From Acetobacter ascendens (GTDB taxonomy: Bacteria; Pseudomonadota; Alphaproteobacteria; Acetobacterales; Acetobacteraceae): 64,000 nucleotides of DNA. The stretch is from the NCBI RefSeq assembly GCF_001766235.1, contig NZ_CP015164.1, forward strand, positions 2,739,501 through 2,803,500, read 5' to 3'. The translations under genes and the position numbers were made by a program. This document shows, in pieces, positions 55,508 to 63,727 of the stretch; within the stretch, counting starts at the first letter, position 1, and every line of letters starts with the position of its first letter. The notes under the pieces were generated by a model. That model was given only the letters and a program-made list of their open reading frames with translations. It was not told where the DNA came from and ran no database searches.

Positions 55508-58500
55508 ATGGCAACCCTGAAACAGTCTGAGAGTCAGCAGGCAGGGTTTGTCACGGAGGCAGATCGGGCAGCATATGAACAGCGCGCAAGTGCAGCAGCA
55601 CAGGAATCCTTCCGGCAGGGAAATGCGGCTTGGCAAGCAGGATCTTACGTTCTTGCGCGGGATTGGTTAGAAAGAGCCAACAGACAAGCGCGTGATAACC
55701 CACATGTTATGTTCGCGCTGGTTTTGGCGCGTCAGGCGGTGGGAGATAATGAAGCCGCTATTGAGCTTTTAGAGCAGCTTCTAGAAAATTTTGATTTTCG
55801 CGAGGGATGGAGCCTGCTGGCAACATTAAAGCAGGCGCATGGCGTTGGTTATCAGGCTTTACGTGCTATTCGGCACTTGCTTACGTACTATGCTTGCACA
55901 CCAGATATAGAAAAACTAGCAACAATTATTACGCGTTTAAATGGTGTTGCCAGTTGGTATGGATTGCAGGGGAATGGCCAAATTGTAGGAGTGGGTCTTC
56001 CAGAAAAAGGGCTGCAGCTTGTTATTGATGGTAATCTAAAAAAAGCTTTGCGTAAAAAGGGGGCTTGGTTTTGTCCTTCTGGTTGGCAAAAAGCGCATAT
56101 GCTTTGCATAATATCTGCTCAGGGCGTAATTTTTCCAGATGGTGGTGTGTGCCCACAAAAAGTTCTTCAGTGCGAAGGGTTGGTGGATGTTGGAGAAAAA
56201 GGGCTGACAGGCTGGGTTTGGCTGCCGCATGATTCTGATAATGCACCTATTTTGGATATTCTAGATGCACAAACCAATAGGAAAATACTAACATTTTGTG
56301 CGGAGGATTTTTGTAATTCTGTTAGCTCAAAACAACCATTAGCGCGATATAGGGCGATCACAGTTCCCTTTTCTGCGTTACCAGAAGGCCCGGTAAGAGT
56401 GATTGGGCCAAACGGAAAAGATTTAGCTGGCAGCCCAATATATCCGGATATGATGCGCTCTGCGGCCAGGCAGATTGCATACTATGTGGCAGAGCAGAGT
56501 AGAGGAAAAGAACTGCCTCGAACACGCGTGTCTGTTCCAGAAATTATACCTATTCCTGTTATGGAGGAGGGAAGCACACAACTAAAAGTTTCGGGCTATG
56601 AGGCTGAAACTGTTGTTGTTATCCCAGTTTTTAAAAATGCTACACGCACTTTGGCCTGTTTGCAGAGTGTGTGGGCAAGTTTGAAACCAAAGGCATCTGT
56701 GCACGTTTGGGTGGTGAATGATGCATCCCCGGAGCCAGAATTGGTCACCTCTGTTTCAGATTTTTGTCAGCAGGTGGGTTTCCAGTATCTGGAAAGGATA
56801 CGCAATGGTGGCTTTCCATGCGCGGTAAATGAAGCGCTTCGCCATCTGACTAAGTATGATGCTGTGTTGCTGAACAGCGATACATTGGTGCCAGAAGGCT
56901 GGTTGGAAGCATTGCGGAAAATTGCCTATGCGGCGCCAGATACAGGAACGGTAACCCCTCTTTCTAATGATGCCAGTATTTTTTCCTATCCAGATAAAAA
57001 TGGTGCAAATCCGGTGCCTGATCTGGAAGAAACAGATATGTTCATGCAAATGGCGCAGGCAGCCAATATGGGGCGTGCGGTAGAAGCGCCTACAGCTCAT
57101 GGCTTTTGCATGTATATCCGCCATGATTGTTTGCAGCAAACTGGGCTATTGCGTGAGGATGTATTTGCGCAAGGCTATGGTGAGGAAAACGATTTTTGTA
57201 TGCGCGCCCGCGCTCTTGGGTGGAAGCATATAGTTGCCCCTGGGGTCTTTGTAGCTCATGTGGGCAGCAGTTCATTTGGAGAAAGTGCAAGCCCCTTAAT
57301 GCTGCGGAACCAAAAGGTTCTGGAGCAGTTGCATCCTGGGTATCATGATTACGTTGCAAGATGGATTGCAGCAGATCCTCTTTTTTCAGAACGTAGGCGC
57401 CTTGATCTTGTCCGGTTTAGAGGTGACAGAGAAGAAGATTTTTTAGATCAGGCTGTTCTGTTGGTAACGCACGCTGTTGGCGGCGGCGTAGAAAAGGTTG
57501 TGCAGGAGCGCGTCGCCTTTTGGAGTGGGCGCAAAATACGCCCGCTTATCCTACGTCCATCTGAGCAGGGGTGTGTGCTGGAAGACGGAGGAAGTGAGGT
57601 AACGTATCCTTCCTTATGTTTTGACTTTGCCAAGGAGACGGCGCTTCTGCTGCGGCTTTTACGTGCAGAAGGTGTTGGGCGGATTGAGTTCCACCAAACT
57701 GCGGGGCATGATCCGCAAGTTATGGATCTACCAGCGCGCTTGAGATGTGCATATGATGTATTCGTGCATGATTACATCTGGTTTTGCCCACGTATTTCGT
57801 TGATGGGCTGGGAAAATCGTTATTGCGGTGAACCAGACGTGGCAACATGTGAGGTGTGCGTGACGGTGCTGGGGCGGCGCGTAGATGATACAACCAGTGT
57901 TGCAGCCTATCGTAAAACCGCACATGCTTTTCTACAAACAGCAGAACAGGTTTTTGTGCCATCGCGCGATACAGAGCAAAGAATGCAAAAGTATTTTTCT
58001 GACGTGCGATTTGCTGTGCGGAAATTGGAAAAAGATAGCCTTCTAAAAAAGCAATTTCAGATTCCAAAGCTGGTTGAGCGTAAAACAGCACAGGCCAGTG
58101 CATTTTTGGCGCAAGGCCTTAAGCGTAAAGCATCGCGTATTCGGGTATGTGTTGTGGGCGGCATAGGGCCAGAAAAAGGCTATGATATTTTGTTTGAAGC
58201 CGCAGTGGATGCAGCTTTGCGTGATCTACCACTAGAGTTTGTAGTTGTGGGCCATACACGTGATGATGAGAGACTGTTAAAAACAGGACGCATTTTTGTA
58301 ACTGGTGAATTTCAAAAAGAGGATGTTGTTTCCTTAATTCATGCAGTAGATGCGGATATTGCTTTGCTTCCGTCTGTATGGCCGGAAACATGGTGTTTTG
58401 CTTTGGGAGATATCTGGAAAGCCGGATTACATGTTGTTGCGTTTGATCTGGGCGCGCCGGCAGAACGCATTCGATCCACAGGTTTAGGGTGCGTGGTGCC

Positions 58501-58588
58501 GTTTGGTATTTCCATACAGGAGTTGAATAAAAAATTACTGGAAAAGGGTAAGGAGATGGAGAAAAAAAGAAGGCTTTCGCTTACCTAA
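55508..58588 (+). CDS. Large GT2-GT4 fusion glycosyltransferase with TPR-like N-terminus
   Basis: A 1026-residue protein. Residues about 15-110 are TPR-like helices (YVLARDWLERANRQARDNPH; GDNEAAIELLEQLLENFDFR). A beta-rich region follows to about 350. A GT2 domain starts near 365: VVVIPVFKNATRTLACLQSV, VWVVNDASPEPEL, LLNSDTLVPEGWLEAL, and GYGEENDFCMRARALGWKH. From about 640 comes a GT-B part (LLVTHAVGGGVEKVVQERVA), ending with a GT4-type domain near 876 (RIRVCVVGGIGPEKGYDILF; LLPSVWPETWCFALGDIWKA). It could build a glycan with two linkages in one chain. By eye it is more AT-rich than its neighbours, a possible sign of transfer. Confidence 0.87.
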   Translation: MATLKQSESQQAGFVTEADRAAYEQRASAAAQESFRQGNAAWQAGSYVLARDWLERANRQARDNPHVMFALVLARQAVGDNEAAIELLEQLLENFDFREGWSLLATLKQAHGVGYQALRAIRHLLTYYACTPDIEKLATIITRLNGVASWYGLQGNGQIVGVGLPEKGLQLVIDGNLKKALRKKGAWFCPSGWQKAHMLCIISAQGVIFPDGGVCPQKVLQCEGLVDVGEKGLTGWVWLPHDSDNAPILDILDAQTNRKILTFCAEDFCNSVSSKQPLARYRAITVPFSALPEGPVRVIGPNGKDLAGSPIYPDMMRSAARQIAYYVAEQSRGKELPRTRVSVPEIIPIPVMEEGSTQLKVSGYEAETVVVIPVFKNATRTLACLQSVWASLKPKASVHVWVVNDASPEPELVTSVSDFCQQVGFQYLERIRNGGFPCAVNEALRHLTKYDAVLLNSDTLVPEGWLEALRKIAYAAPDTGTVTPLSNDASIFSYPDKNGANPVPDLEETDMFMQMAQAANMGRAVEAPTAHGFCMYIRHDCLQQTGLLREDVFAQGYGEENDFCMRARALGWKHIVAPGVFVAHVGSSSFGESASPLMLRNQKVLEQLHPGYHDYVARWIAADPLFSERRRLDLVRFRGDREEDFLDQAVLLVTHAVGGGVEKVVQERVAFWSGRKIRPLILRPSEQGCVLEDGGSEVTYPSLCFDFAKETALLLRLLRAEGVGRIEFHQTAGHDPQVMDLPARLRCAYDVFVHDYIWFCPRISLMGWENRYCGEPDVATCEVCVTVLGRRVDDTTSVAAYRKTAHAFLQTAEQVFVPSRDTEQRMQKYFSDVRFAVRKLEKDSLLKKQFQIPKLVERKTAQASAFLAQGLKRKASRIRVCVVGGIGPEKGYDILFEAAVDAALRDLPLEFVVVGHTRDDERLLKTGRIFVTGEFQKEDVVSLIHAVDADIALLPSVWPETWCFALGDIWKAGLHVVAFDLGAPAERIRSTGLGCVVPFGISIQELNKKLLEKGKEMEKKRRLSLT

Positions 58589-58657
58589 CTCTTTCTTTAC
58601 TTACCGGTGTTTTTTTGTTTTACAGTTTAGCTGAAAATTTAGGATGGAAGAGGTTTT

Positions 58658-59803
58658 ATGTCTCAGGCAAGCCAGCAGCGGATTACTGATCTGAAAGTCA
58701 CAGGTCATCTGATGACACTCCAGACCGGTCTGTTCTGTATCAGCCATGCAGCAGGTCAGCAGCCGCCAACAGCTGCCGGTTTACCTGGGGTTCGTATTTC
58801 TCTTCCTCCTGTTTCTGCTCCAGGCAATGTGCAGATTGTAACGTTTGAGCAAGATGGCTGGCTGGGTGGCAGAAACAATGCTGCGTTGGTGCGTGTGCGC
58901 CGCGGTCCAGCGCAGGTGATGATCACCATTTATCAGGAAATGAACACACGGCATGATGCGCCGCGTTTGCAGGTTATCCAGCTCAGTGCGGAATCTGATC
59001 CGCTGCCAGTTCCTGCACCTGCCGCAGTGCCTGTAGTATCTGAGGCAGCAGCTCCGAAAGAGGCAGCACCAGCAGAAGCACCACTGGTTCAGAAGCCAGA
59101 AATTGGTGCGCATATCCAGCGGCGTGGTGATGTTACCGGCATTATTGGCGAATGGATGGGTGTTCCGGGTAGTCAGGCATGGATTGAAGGTTTTGGTATT
59201 GCACCCGCTCACCTCATCCAGTCTGATGATATTGAGTATCAGGCTGTTCTGGGTAAGGGATGGCTTTCTCCGTGGGTAGAAGGTGGTCAGTATTGTGGCA
59301 GCCGCGGAATGGCGTTGCCTATTTTGGGTTTGTGTGTGTGCCTGAAAGGTGCCGCAGCTAAAAAATTCATTTGCCGTGTTACAGCCAGTTTTACAGATGG
59401 GACCAAAATCGGGCCTGTTGATAACGGTGAACCCGTAGAAGCTGATAGCCTTGCACCGTTGGAAGCTTTCCTTGTTGAAATTCTTCCGCGTGATGCAGAA
59501 ACCAAGGCAAAGCGTGGTGGGCGTAAACGGAAGCAGAATGCTGCAGAAGATCTAGCAGTCCTGTTGGAAGAAGAAATAGAAGAACTGGAAGCTGAAGTTC
59601 TGGAAGAGGCTGCAGAGCTTCTTGATGAAGAAGAGTTTGAAGAAGAAATAGAAGAAGAGGTTGAAGAGGAAATTCCGGTTAAGCCAGTAAGGCGCGCCGC
59701 CAAATCTCAGCCCCGTCGTGCTTCTTCGGCTGCCCAGAAAACAGCAAAGCCAAAAGCAACAGGGCGCGGTGGAGCACGCGGGCGCAAGCCTTCTCGCCGT
59801 TAA
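58658..59803 (+). CDS. Protein with ChW-like repeats and acidic/basic C-terminal tail
   Basis: A 381-residue protein with SD AGAGG. No signal peptide is evident. Residues about 150-285 contain two segments like the clostridial hydrophobic W (ChW) repeat: GKGWLSPWVEGGQYCGSRGM followed by PILGLCVCL, and GTKIGPVDNGEPVEADSLAP followed by LEAFLVEI. The N-terminal part (about 13-110) may hold a third divergent unit (EQDGWLGGRNNAAL). A Pro/Ala linker joins them. After about 300 there is a strongly acidic helix (EEEIEELEAEVLEEAAELLD), then a Lys/Arg/Ala tail like histone H1. ChW assignment is by eye and unproven. Function unknown; perhaps a glycan-binding part of the locus. Confidence 0.6.
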   Translation: MSQASQQRITDLKVTGHLMTLQTGLFCISHAAGQQPPTAAGLPGVRISLPPVSAPGNVQIVTFEQDGWLGGRNNAALVRVRRGPAQVMITIYQEMNTRHDAPRLQVIQLSAESDPLPVPAPAAVPVVSEAAAPKEAAPAEAPLVQKPEIGAHIQRRGDVTGIIGEWMGVPGSQAWIEGFGIAPAHLIQSDDIEYQAVLGKGWLSPWVEGGQYCGSRGMALPILGLCVCLKGAAAKKFICRVTASFTDGTKIGPVDNGEPVEADSLAPLEAFLVEILPRDAETKAKRGGRKRKQNAAEDLAVLLEEEIEELEAEVLEEAAELLDEEEFEEEIEEEVEEEIPVKPVRRAAKSQPRRASSAAQKTAKPKATGRGGARGRKPSRR

Positions 59804-59817
59804 GATATTCTCATGGG

Positions 59818-59850
59818 ACAGGCCTGGTTTAAATGCCGGGCCTGTTTTTA
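59818..59850 (+). terminator. Rho-independent terminator within the glycosylation cluster
   Basis: acaggcc (59818-59824) and ggcctgt (59839-59845) form a stem with extra inner pairing, followed by TTTTTATTT. It would end or attenuate the transcript before the GT4 gene. Confidence 0.75.
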
Positions 59851-59881
59851 TTTGTGATCAGAGCAGCACGCAGGTGCAGGT

Positions 59882-61327
59882 TTGAAATACCTTTTTATCC
59901 ATCAAAACTTTCCCGGCCAGTACCTGCACATTGTACGCCATCTGGTGCAAAACGATGACAACGAAGTTGTTTTCATTAGTGAAGATAACCAGAACGCCAT
60001 TAAAGGTGTGCGCCGTGTAAGATACCGTATGCCCCGTGGCGCTGCGGCACAGGCTCATCTGGCTGTGCGCGAGTTGGATATGGGCATGGTGCGCGCGAAC
60101 GAGGTTGAAAAAGCCGCTCGCACTCTCAAAAATCTAGGGTTCCAGCCTGATATTATTATCGGCCATCATGGGTGGGGAGAGCTGCTGAATATTCAGGATG
60201 TTTATCCTGATGTGCCTGTTTTGGGATATTTTGAGTTCTATTATCATACAGAACCTGGATTTGATGTTGGGTTTGATCCGGAGTTTCCGCTGCAACCCCA
60301 AATGTTGCCGATTGTGCGGGCCAAAAACGCCATTAATTTGTTGGCTTTAACAGGCCCTAGCTATGGCCAAACGCCTACAGATTTTCAGAAAAGCGCTTAC
60401 CCAGCATGGGCCGCAGATAAAATTACCGTGCTGCGTGAAGGTGTAGATCTGGAGACCTGCAAACCAGACCCCAAACTTGCAAAAAAGATTTTCAAGTTAG
60501 ATGACATCAAAATTTCACCTAAGAACAAGCTGATTACCTATGTCTCGCGCGACTTGGAACCCTATCGCGGCTTTCATGTGTTTATGCGAGCGCTTCCTCG
60601 GATATTGGAGGAAGAACCCAACGCACACGTTATTATGGTTGGGGGAGATGGTGTCAGTTATGGGGCGCCACTGGCATCGGGTTGCTGGCGGGAGAAAATG
60701 CTTCAGGAACTGGAAGGGCAACTGGATCTAAGCCGGGTGCATTTTGCTGGTAAAGTTGATTACCCGGATTTTCTACGCCTTCTGCAACGTTCAGATGCGC
60801 ATGTTTACCTCACATATCCTTTTGTAGCTTCGTGGTCTCTGCGTGAGGCAATGGCTATGGGGTGCGCGATTGTGGGCAGTGCGACTGCTCCAGTGCAGGA
60901 ATTTCTGACAGATCAGGAAACTGCTGTGCTGGTGCCGTTTATAGAGCCAGACAAAATTGCGGATGGTGTGCTGGAGTTGCTGAACAATAAGCCACTGACA
61001 ACCCGTTTACGTCGCGCAGTCAGAGAAAAAGCTGAGCAAACTCTTTGCATCAAGTCGTATCTTGCGGAATATGAAGCTCTTATTGCGCGTTTGATCGCAA
61101 CACACAGGGTAGACGCTGGTCTTCCTCCTGCAGAAAAACAGGAAGAAACACAAAAATCAGCAAAGTCTGTAAGAAAGCCGGTGGTTCGTCGTGCGGCTAG
61201 TAAAACTGTTGCTGCGCACACTACTAAAAAGACGGCTTCTTCTGTTACGGCAAAAACAACACGATCTACGGCTCAGAAAATAACTGCAAAGCCACGTAAA
61301 ACCGTTTCTGCTAAAAGGCGGGGCTAG
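59882..61327 (+). CDS. GT4-family glycosyltransferase with basic C-terminal tail
   Basis: A 481-residue protein from TTG 59882 (weak SD GCAGG). The start MKYLFIHQNFPGQYLH is typical of a GT4 group. GT-B features: IIGHHGWGELL, YVSRDLEPYRGFHVFMRALP, VHFAGKVDYPDFLRLLQRSD and SWSLREAMAMGCAIVGSATA with the usual nucleotide-sugar Glu. After about residue 420 comes a Lys/Ala/Ser/Thr-rich tail (KKTASSVTAKTTRSTAQKI) like that of the preceding protein. It should add a hexose in the cytosol; acceptor unknown. Confidence 0.88.
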   Translation: MKYLFIHQNFPGQYLHIVRHLVQNDDNEVVFISEDNQNAIKGVRRVRYRMPRGAAAQAHLAVRELDMGMVRANEVEKAARTLKNLGFQPDIIIGHHGWGELLNIQDVYPDVPVLGYFEFYYHTEPGFDVGFDPEFPLQPQMLPIVRAKNAINLLALTGPSYGQTPTDFQKSAYPAWAADKITVLREGVDLETCKPDPKLAKKIFKLDDIKISPKNKLITYVSRDLEPYRGFHVFMRALPRILEEEPNAHVIMVGGDGVSYGAPLASGCWREKMLQELEGQLDLSRVHFAGKVDYPDFLRLLQRSDAHVYLTYPFVASWSLREAMAMGCAIVGSATAPVQEFLTDQETAVLVPFIEPDKIADGVLELLNNKPLTTRLRRAVREKAEQTLCIKSYLAEYEALIARLIATHRVDAGLPPAEKQEETQKSAKSVRKPVVRRAASKTVAAHTTKKTASSVTAKTTRSTAQKITAKPRKTVSAKRRG

Positions 61328-61335
61328 AAGTCTAG

Positions 61336-61390
61336 CCCGATATAACCAGTAGTTACGCGCAAAACGTGGAAGTGGTTATATCGGGTAGCT
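61336..61390. terminator. Long-loop terminator with competing hairpin
   Basis: cccgatataacca (61336-61348) and tggttatatcggg (61373-61385) form a perfect 13-bp stem with a 24-nt loop, followed by T-rich sequence to 61394. A second hairpin (gggcta/tagccc, 61321-61338) overlaps its 5' arm by 3 nt. It separates the convergent GT4 and lipoprotein genes. Confidence 0.7.
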
Positions 61391-61392
61391 TT

Positions 61393-61983
61393 TTACTGCT
61401 GGGGTGGAATGGACAGATTAACTTGATCTGCCAACTGAATAACCAGCTTACGCATTAAGGATGCGGTATCCGCATCTGTAGAAACAGATCCCGTAGCTGT
61501 AAGATGCGCACGGTTGCGAATGAGCGGCTTTTTAGGATCCCGCGGGATAACGGCCCAGTTGGCATCCAAAACCGCCTGACCATCTACATTTACATCAAAG
61601 CGTGAAACGTTAATCTGAACGCGCATATTGGCGGCATCTGCCAACGGCTGATCTGTAATCAGTTCGTTGGGATGAGATGATGAGATTTCATTAGTCACCA
61701 AATCTGTAATGCCCAGAGAAAGCCGTGTTGCCCAGCGTGAGCGCGGGCTGCGGATCACTTCTTCTCCCTGCCGGGTGATCATGTCCTGACTATCAAGATA
61801 ATCAGGCAATACCGCGCGGCTGATTTCTATGGTGGTCAAACGGGCAGAAAGATGCGGCTGCTGAACATCCCGGTCTCCCGGCATGCCAAGCGTATAAAGC
61901 CGAAGGGGAGGGGAGGCGCAGCCTGCAAGCAGGGTACATGCGCCCAGAAAAGCCAGAGCAATATGGCGAGGAGTAAACATCAT
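61393..61983 (-). CDS. PqiC-like ABC transport auxiliary lipoprotein
   Basis: A 196-residue lipoprotein with lipobox LLAGC and mature start ASPPLRLYTLGM, matching the ABC-type auxiliary family like PqiC. The family signature LSARLTTIEISRAVLPDYLD and SRWATRLSLGITDLVTNEIS are visible. Its start overlaps the mlaD stop (ATGA). In E. coli Mla systems the matching partners are MlaC and MlaB; here a PqiC-type lipoprotein takes that place. Confidence 0.85.
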   Translation of the reverse strand: MMFTPRHIALAFLGACTLLAGCASPPLRLYTLGMPGDRDVQQPHLSARLTTIEISRAVLPDYLDSQDMITRQGEEVIRSPRSRWATRLSLGITDLVTNEISSSHPNELITDQPLADAANMRVQINVSRFDVNVDGQAVLDANWAVIPRDPKKPLIRNRAHLTATGSVSTDADTASLMRKLVIQLADQVNLSIPPQQ

Positions 61984-62936
61984 GGGCGGCGTCCCATCAG
62001 CAGAAGTTGCGGGTTACGTTCCACATCGCTGGCGAAGCCACGTAGGGAGGCCGCAGCAGCAGCAATATCCCGCAATGAGGCATCCAGATTTGCTCGGTCG
62101 ATAGAACGTGGTGAAAGGATATCCTGCAAGGAATCTAGAGTTTTTGTAGCAGAGGCTAATGTTGCGTGCAGATCCTTGCCACGTGCATCAAGCTGCGTAT
62201 TTCCAGTATCCATCAGCTTGTCCATTTTCAGGAGTGTTACGTCCAGCTTGGCCTGTAGGTCTTTAATGGCATCTGTTGCAGCCTGCACTGTTTCGTGGGA
62301 ACGGTCAGCCGTTTCCTTCACGCTGGAAATCAGTGGAGGCAGATCATCACGTAGGTGATCGCTCAAGGATGTAATGGACAGCAGAGCCAGATCTGCATGG
62401 TGGCTGATATCCTTGATAGGAATCTGGCCGATCGTGTCCTTCAGCTTTTCCATAGTGGAAAGACGCACAGGAATTTCCGGCAGATCGGTAATGCGTGGGT
62501 GCAGAACGGGTGTAACGGATTTATCAAAATCCAGTTCAATATTGGATTGGCCCGTAACAAAGCTTTGCAGGTTCAGTTCAGCGCGGAGTCCGTTGCTGAT
62601 CATTTCCTGAATGCTCACTTTTGTGCCCCCCGGCACATCCCGCACTACATGAATCTGATCTGGCTCCAGCGTGAGCACAACAGGAATGTAAGCCTTACGG
62701 TCCTGCGGATCAAAACGCAGCGTAATGTTTTTAACTGTTCCAACCTTAACGCCGCGGAAGTTTACGGGCGCACCCACAGAAAGGCCGGTGATGGAGTTCT
62801 GGAACACAACGGCAGCTTCCCGCGAGGGGGTGAAAAAGCGCATGTGCCCAAAAGCCATGATAATGAACAGGCCCAGCAAGCCGCCAAGGATCACAAACGC
62901 GCCGATCAGAGTTTTCCGGTTTGTGCTTTGAGACAT
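61980..62936 (-). CDS. mlaD: MlaD-type MCE protein
   Basis: A 318-residue single-MCE-domain protein. An N-terminal membrane anchor (LIGAFVILGGLLGLFIIMAF) is followed by the MCE domain (AAVVFQNSITGLSVGAPVNF; VGTVKNITLRF) and a coiled-coil tail (about 175-290) longer than in E. coli MlaD (183 residues). The length suggests it reaches further across the periplasm, as PqiB and Mce proteins do. 5 nt follow mlaF. Confidence 0.88.
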   Translation of the reverse strand: MSQSTNRKTLIGAFVILGGLLGLFIIMAFGHMRFFTPSREAAVVFQNSITGLSVGAPVNFRGVKVGTVKNITLRFDPQDRKAYIPVVLTLEPDQIHVVRDVPGGTKVSIQEMISNGLRAELNLQSFVTGQSNIELDFDKSVTPVLHPRITDLPEIPVRLSTMEKLKDTIGQIPIKDISHHADLALLSITSLSDHLRDDLPPLISSVKETADRSHETVQAATDAIKDLQAKLDVTLLKMDKLMDTGNTQLDARGKDLHATLASATKTLDSLQDILSPRSIDRANLDASLRDIAAAAASLRGFASDVERNPQLLLMGRRP

Positions 62937-62941
62937 GCCGT

Positions 62942-63727
62942 TCAGCCTTCTGTCTTGTCTGCGGAGGGAATAGAGGCAGATCGGTTCATAAACGCCGTTA
63001 CCTCAGGAATCTTGCAGGTATCGTGCAATGCGCGCGGTGAACCATGCGCAATGGGTGTGTGTGTTTTGGCATCCAAAAAGATGCCATCGTCTGCAATAGC
63101 GAACAGGCTGGGCAGTTCATGGCTGACAATCATAATGGTTGCCCCCAGCCCATCCCGTAATGTCAGGATCAGATCATCCAGCCGGGCAGACGTAATGGGG
63201 TCTAGTCCTGCGGAAGGTTCGTCAAAAAACAGAATGTCGGGTTCCAGAGCAATGGCGCGTGCAAGCCCCGCGCGTTTGCGCATACCGCCGGAGATTTCGG
63301 AAGGAAACAGATCAATTGCCTGTTCCATCCCAACAAATCCGAGTTTCAATTCCACTAGGCGCCGAATGGTATCAGGCTTGAGCGTAGTGAACATTTCTAG
63401 CGGCAGGGCTACATTTTCCCCTACCGTCATAGAACTCCATAAAGCGCCGCTTTGAAACAGCACACCGTAACGGTGATTGATATCCGTGCGGCGAGAATCG
63501 GATTGCGCCCAATAATCTTCTCCATCTACCAGAATCTGCCCGGCGGTTGGTCGCAGCAGCCCGATCATGCTTTTGAGCAAAGTACTCTTGCCGCAGCCAG
63601 AACCACCCATAATGGCAAAGATGGAGCCACGCTTCAGATCAAAGGAAACATTTTGCTGAATGACCTTGGGGCCGAACGATAACTGTAAATCGCGAACGGA
63701 AATAAGGGTTTCTGCGTCAGACATCAT
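62942..63727 (-). CDS. mlaF: MlaF-type ABC transporter ATPase
   Basis: A 261-residue ATPase. Walker [15 protein letters not shown], signature EISGGMRKRAGLARAIALEP, Walker B DILFFDEPSAGLDP. The MlaF-like QSGALWSSMTVGENVALPLE after the Q-loop is characteristic. Start at either ATG 63727 or 63724; the former overlaps the mlaE stop (TGATG). It drives phospholipid transport with MlaE and MlaD. Confidence 0.92.
   Translation of the reverse strand: MMSDAETLISVRDLQLSFGPKVIQQNVSFDLKRGSIFAIMGGSGCGKSTLLKSMIGLLRPTAGQILVDGEDYWAQSDSRRTDINHRYGVLFQSGALWSSMTVGENVALPLEMFTTLKPDTIRRLVELKLGFVGMEQAIDLFPSEISGGMRKRAGLARAIALEPDILFFDEPSAGLDPITSARLDDLILTLRDGLGATIMIVSHELPSLFAIADDGIFLDAKTHTPIAHGSPRALHDTCKIPEVTAFMNRSASIPSADKTEG

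Noticed and set aside
62355-63455. Plus-strand frame of 366 codons
   Set aside because: Antisense to mlaD and mlaF. The real genes overlap as an operon on the minus strand.
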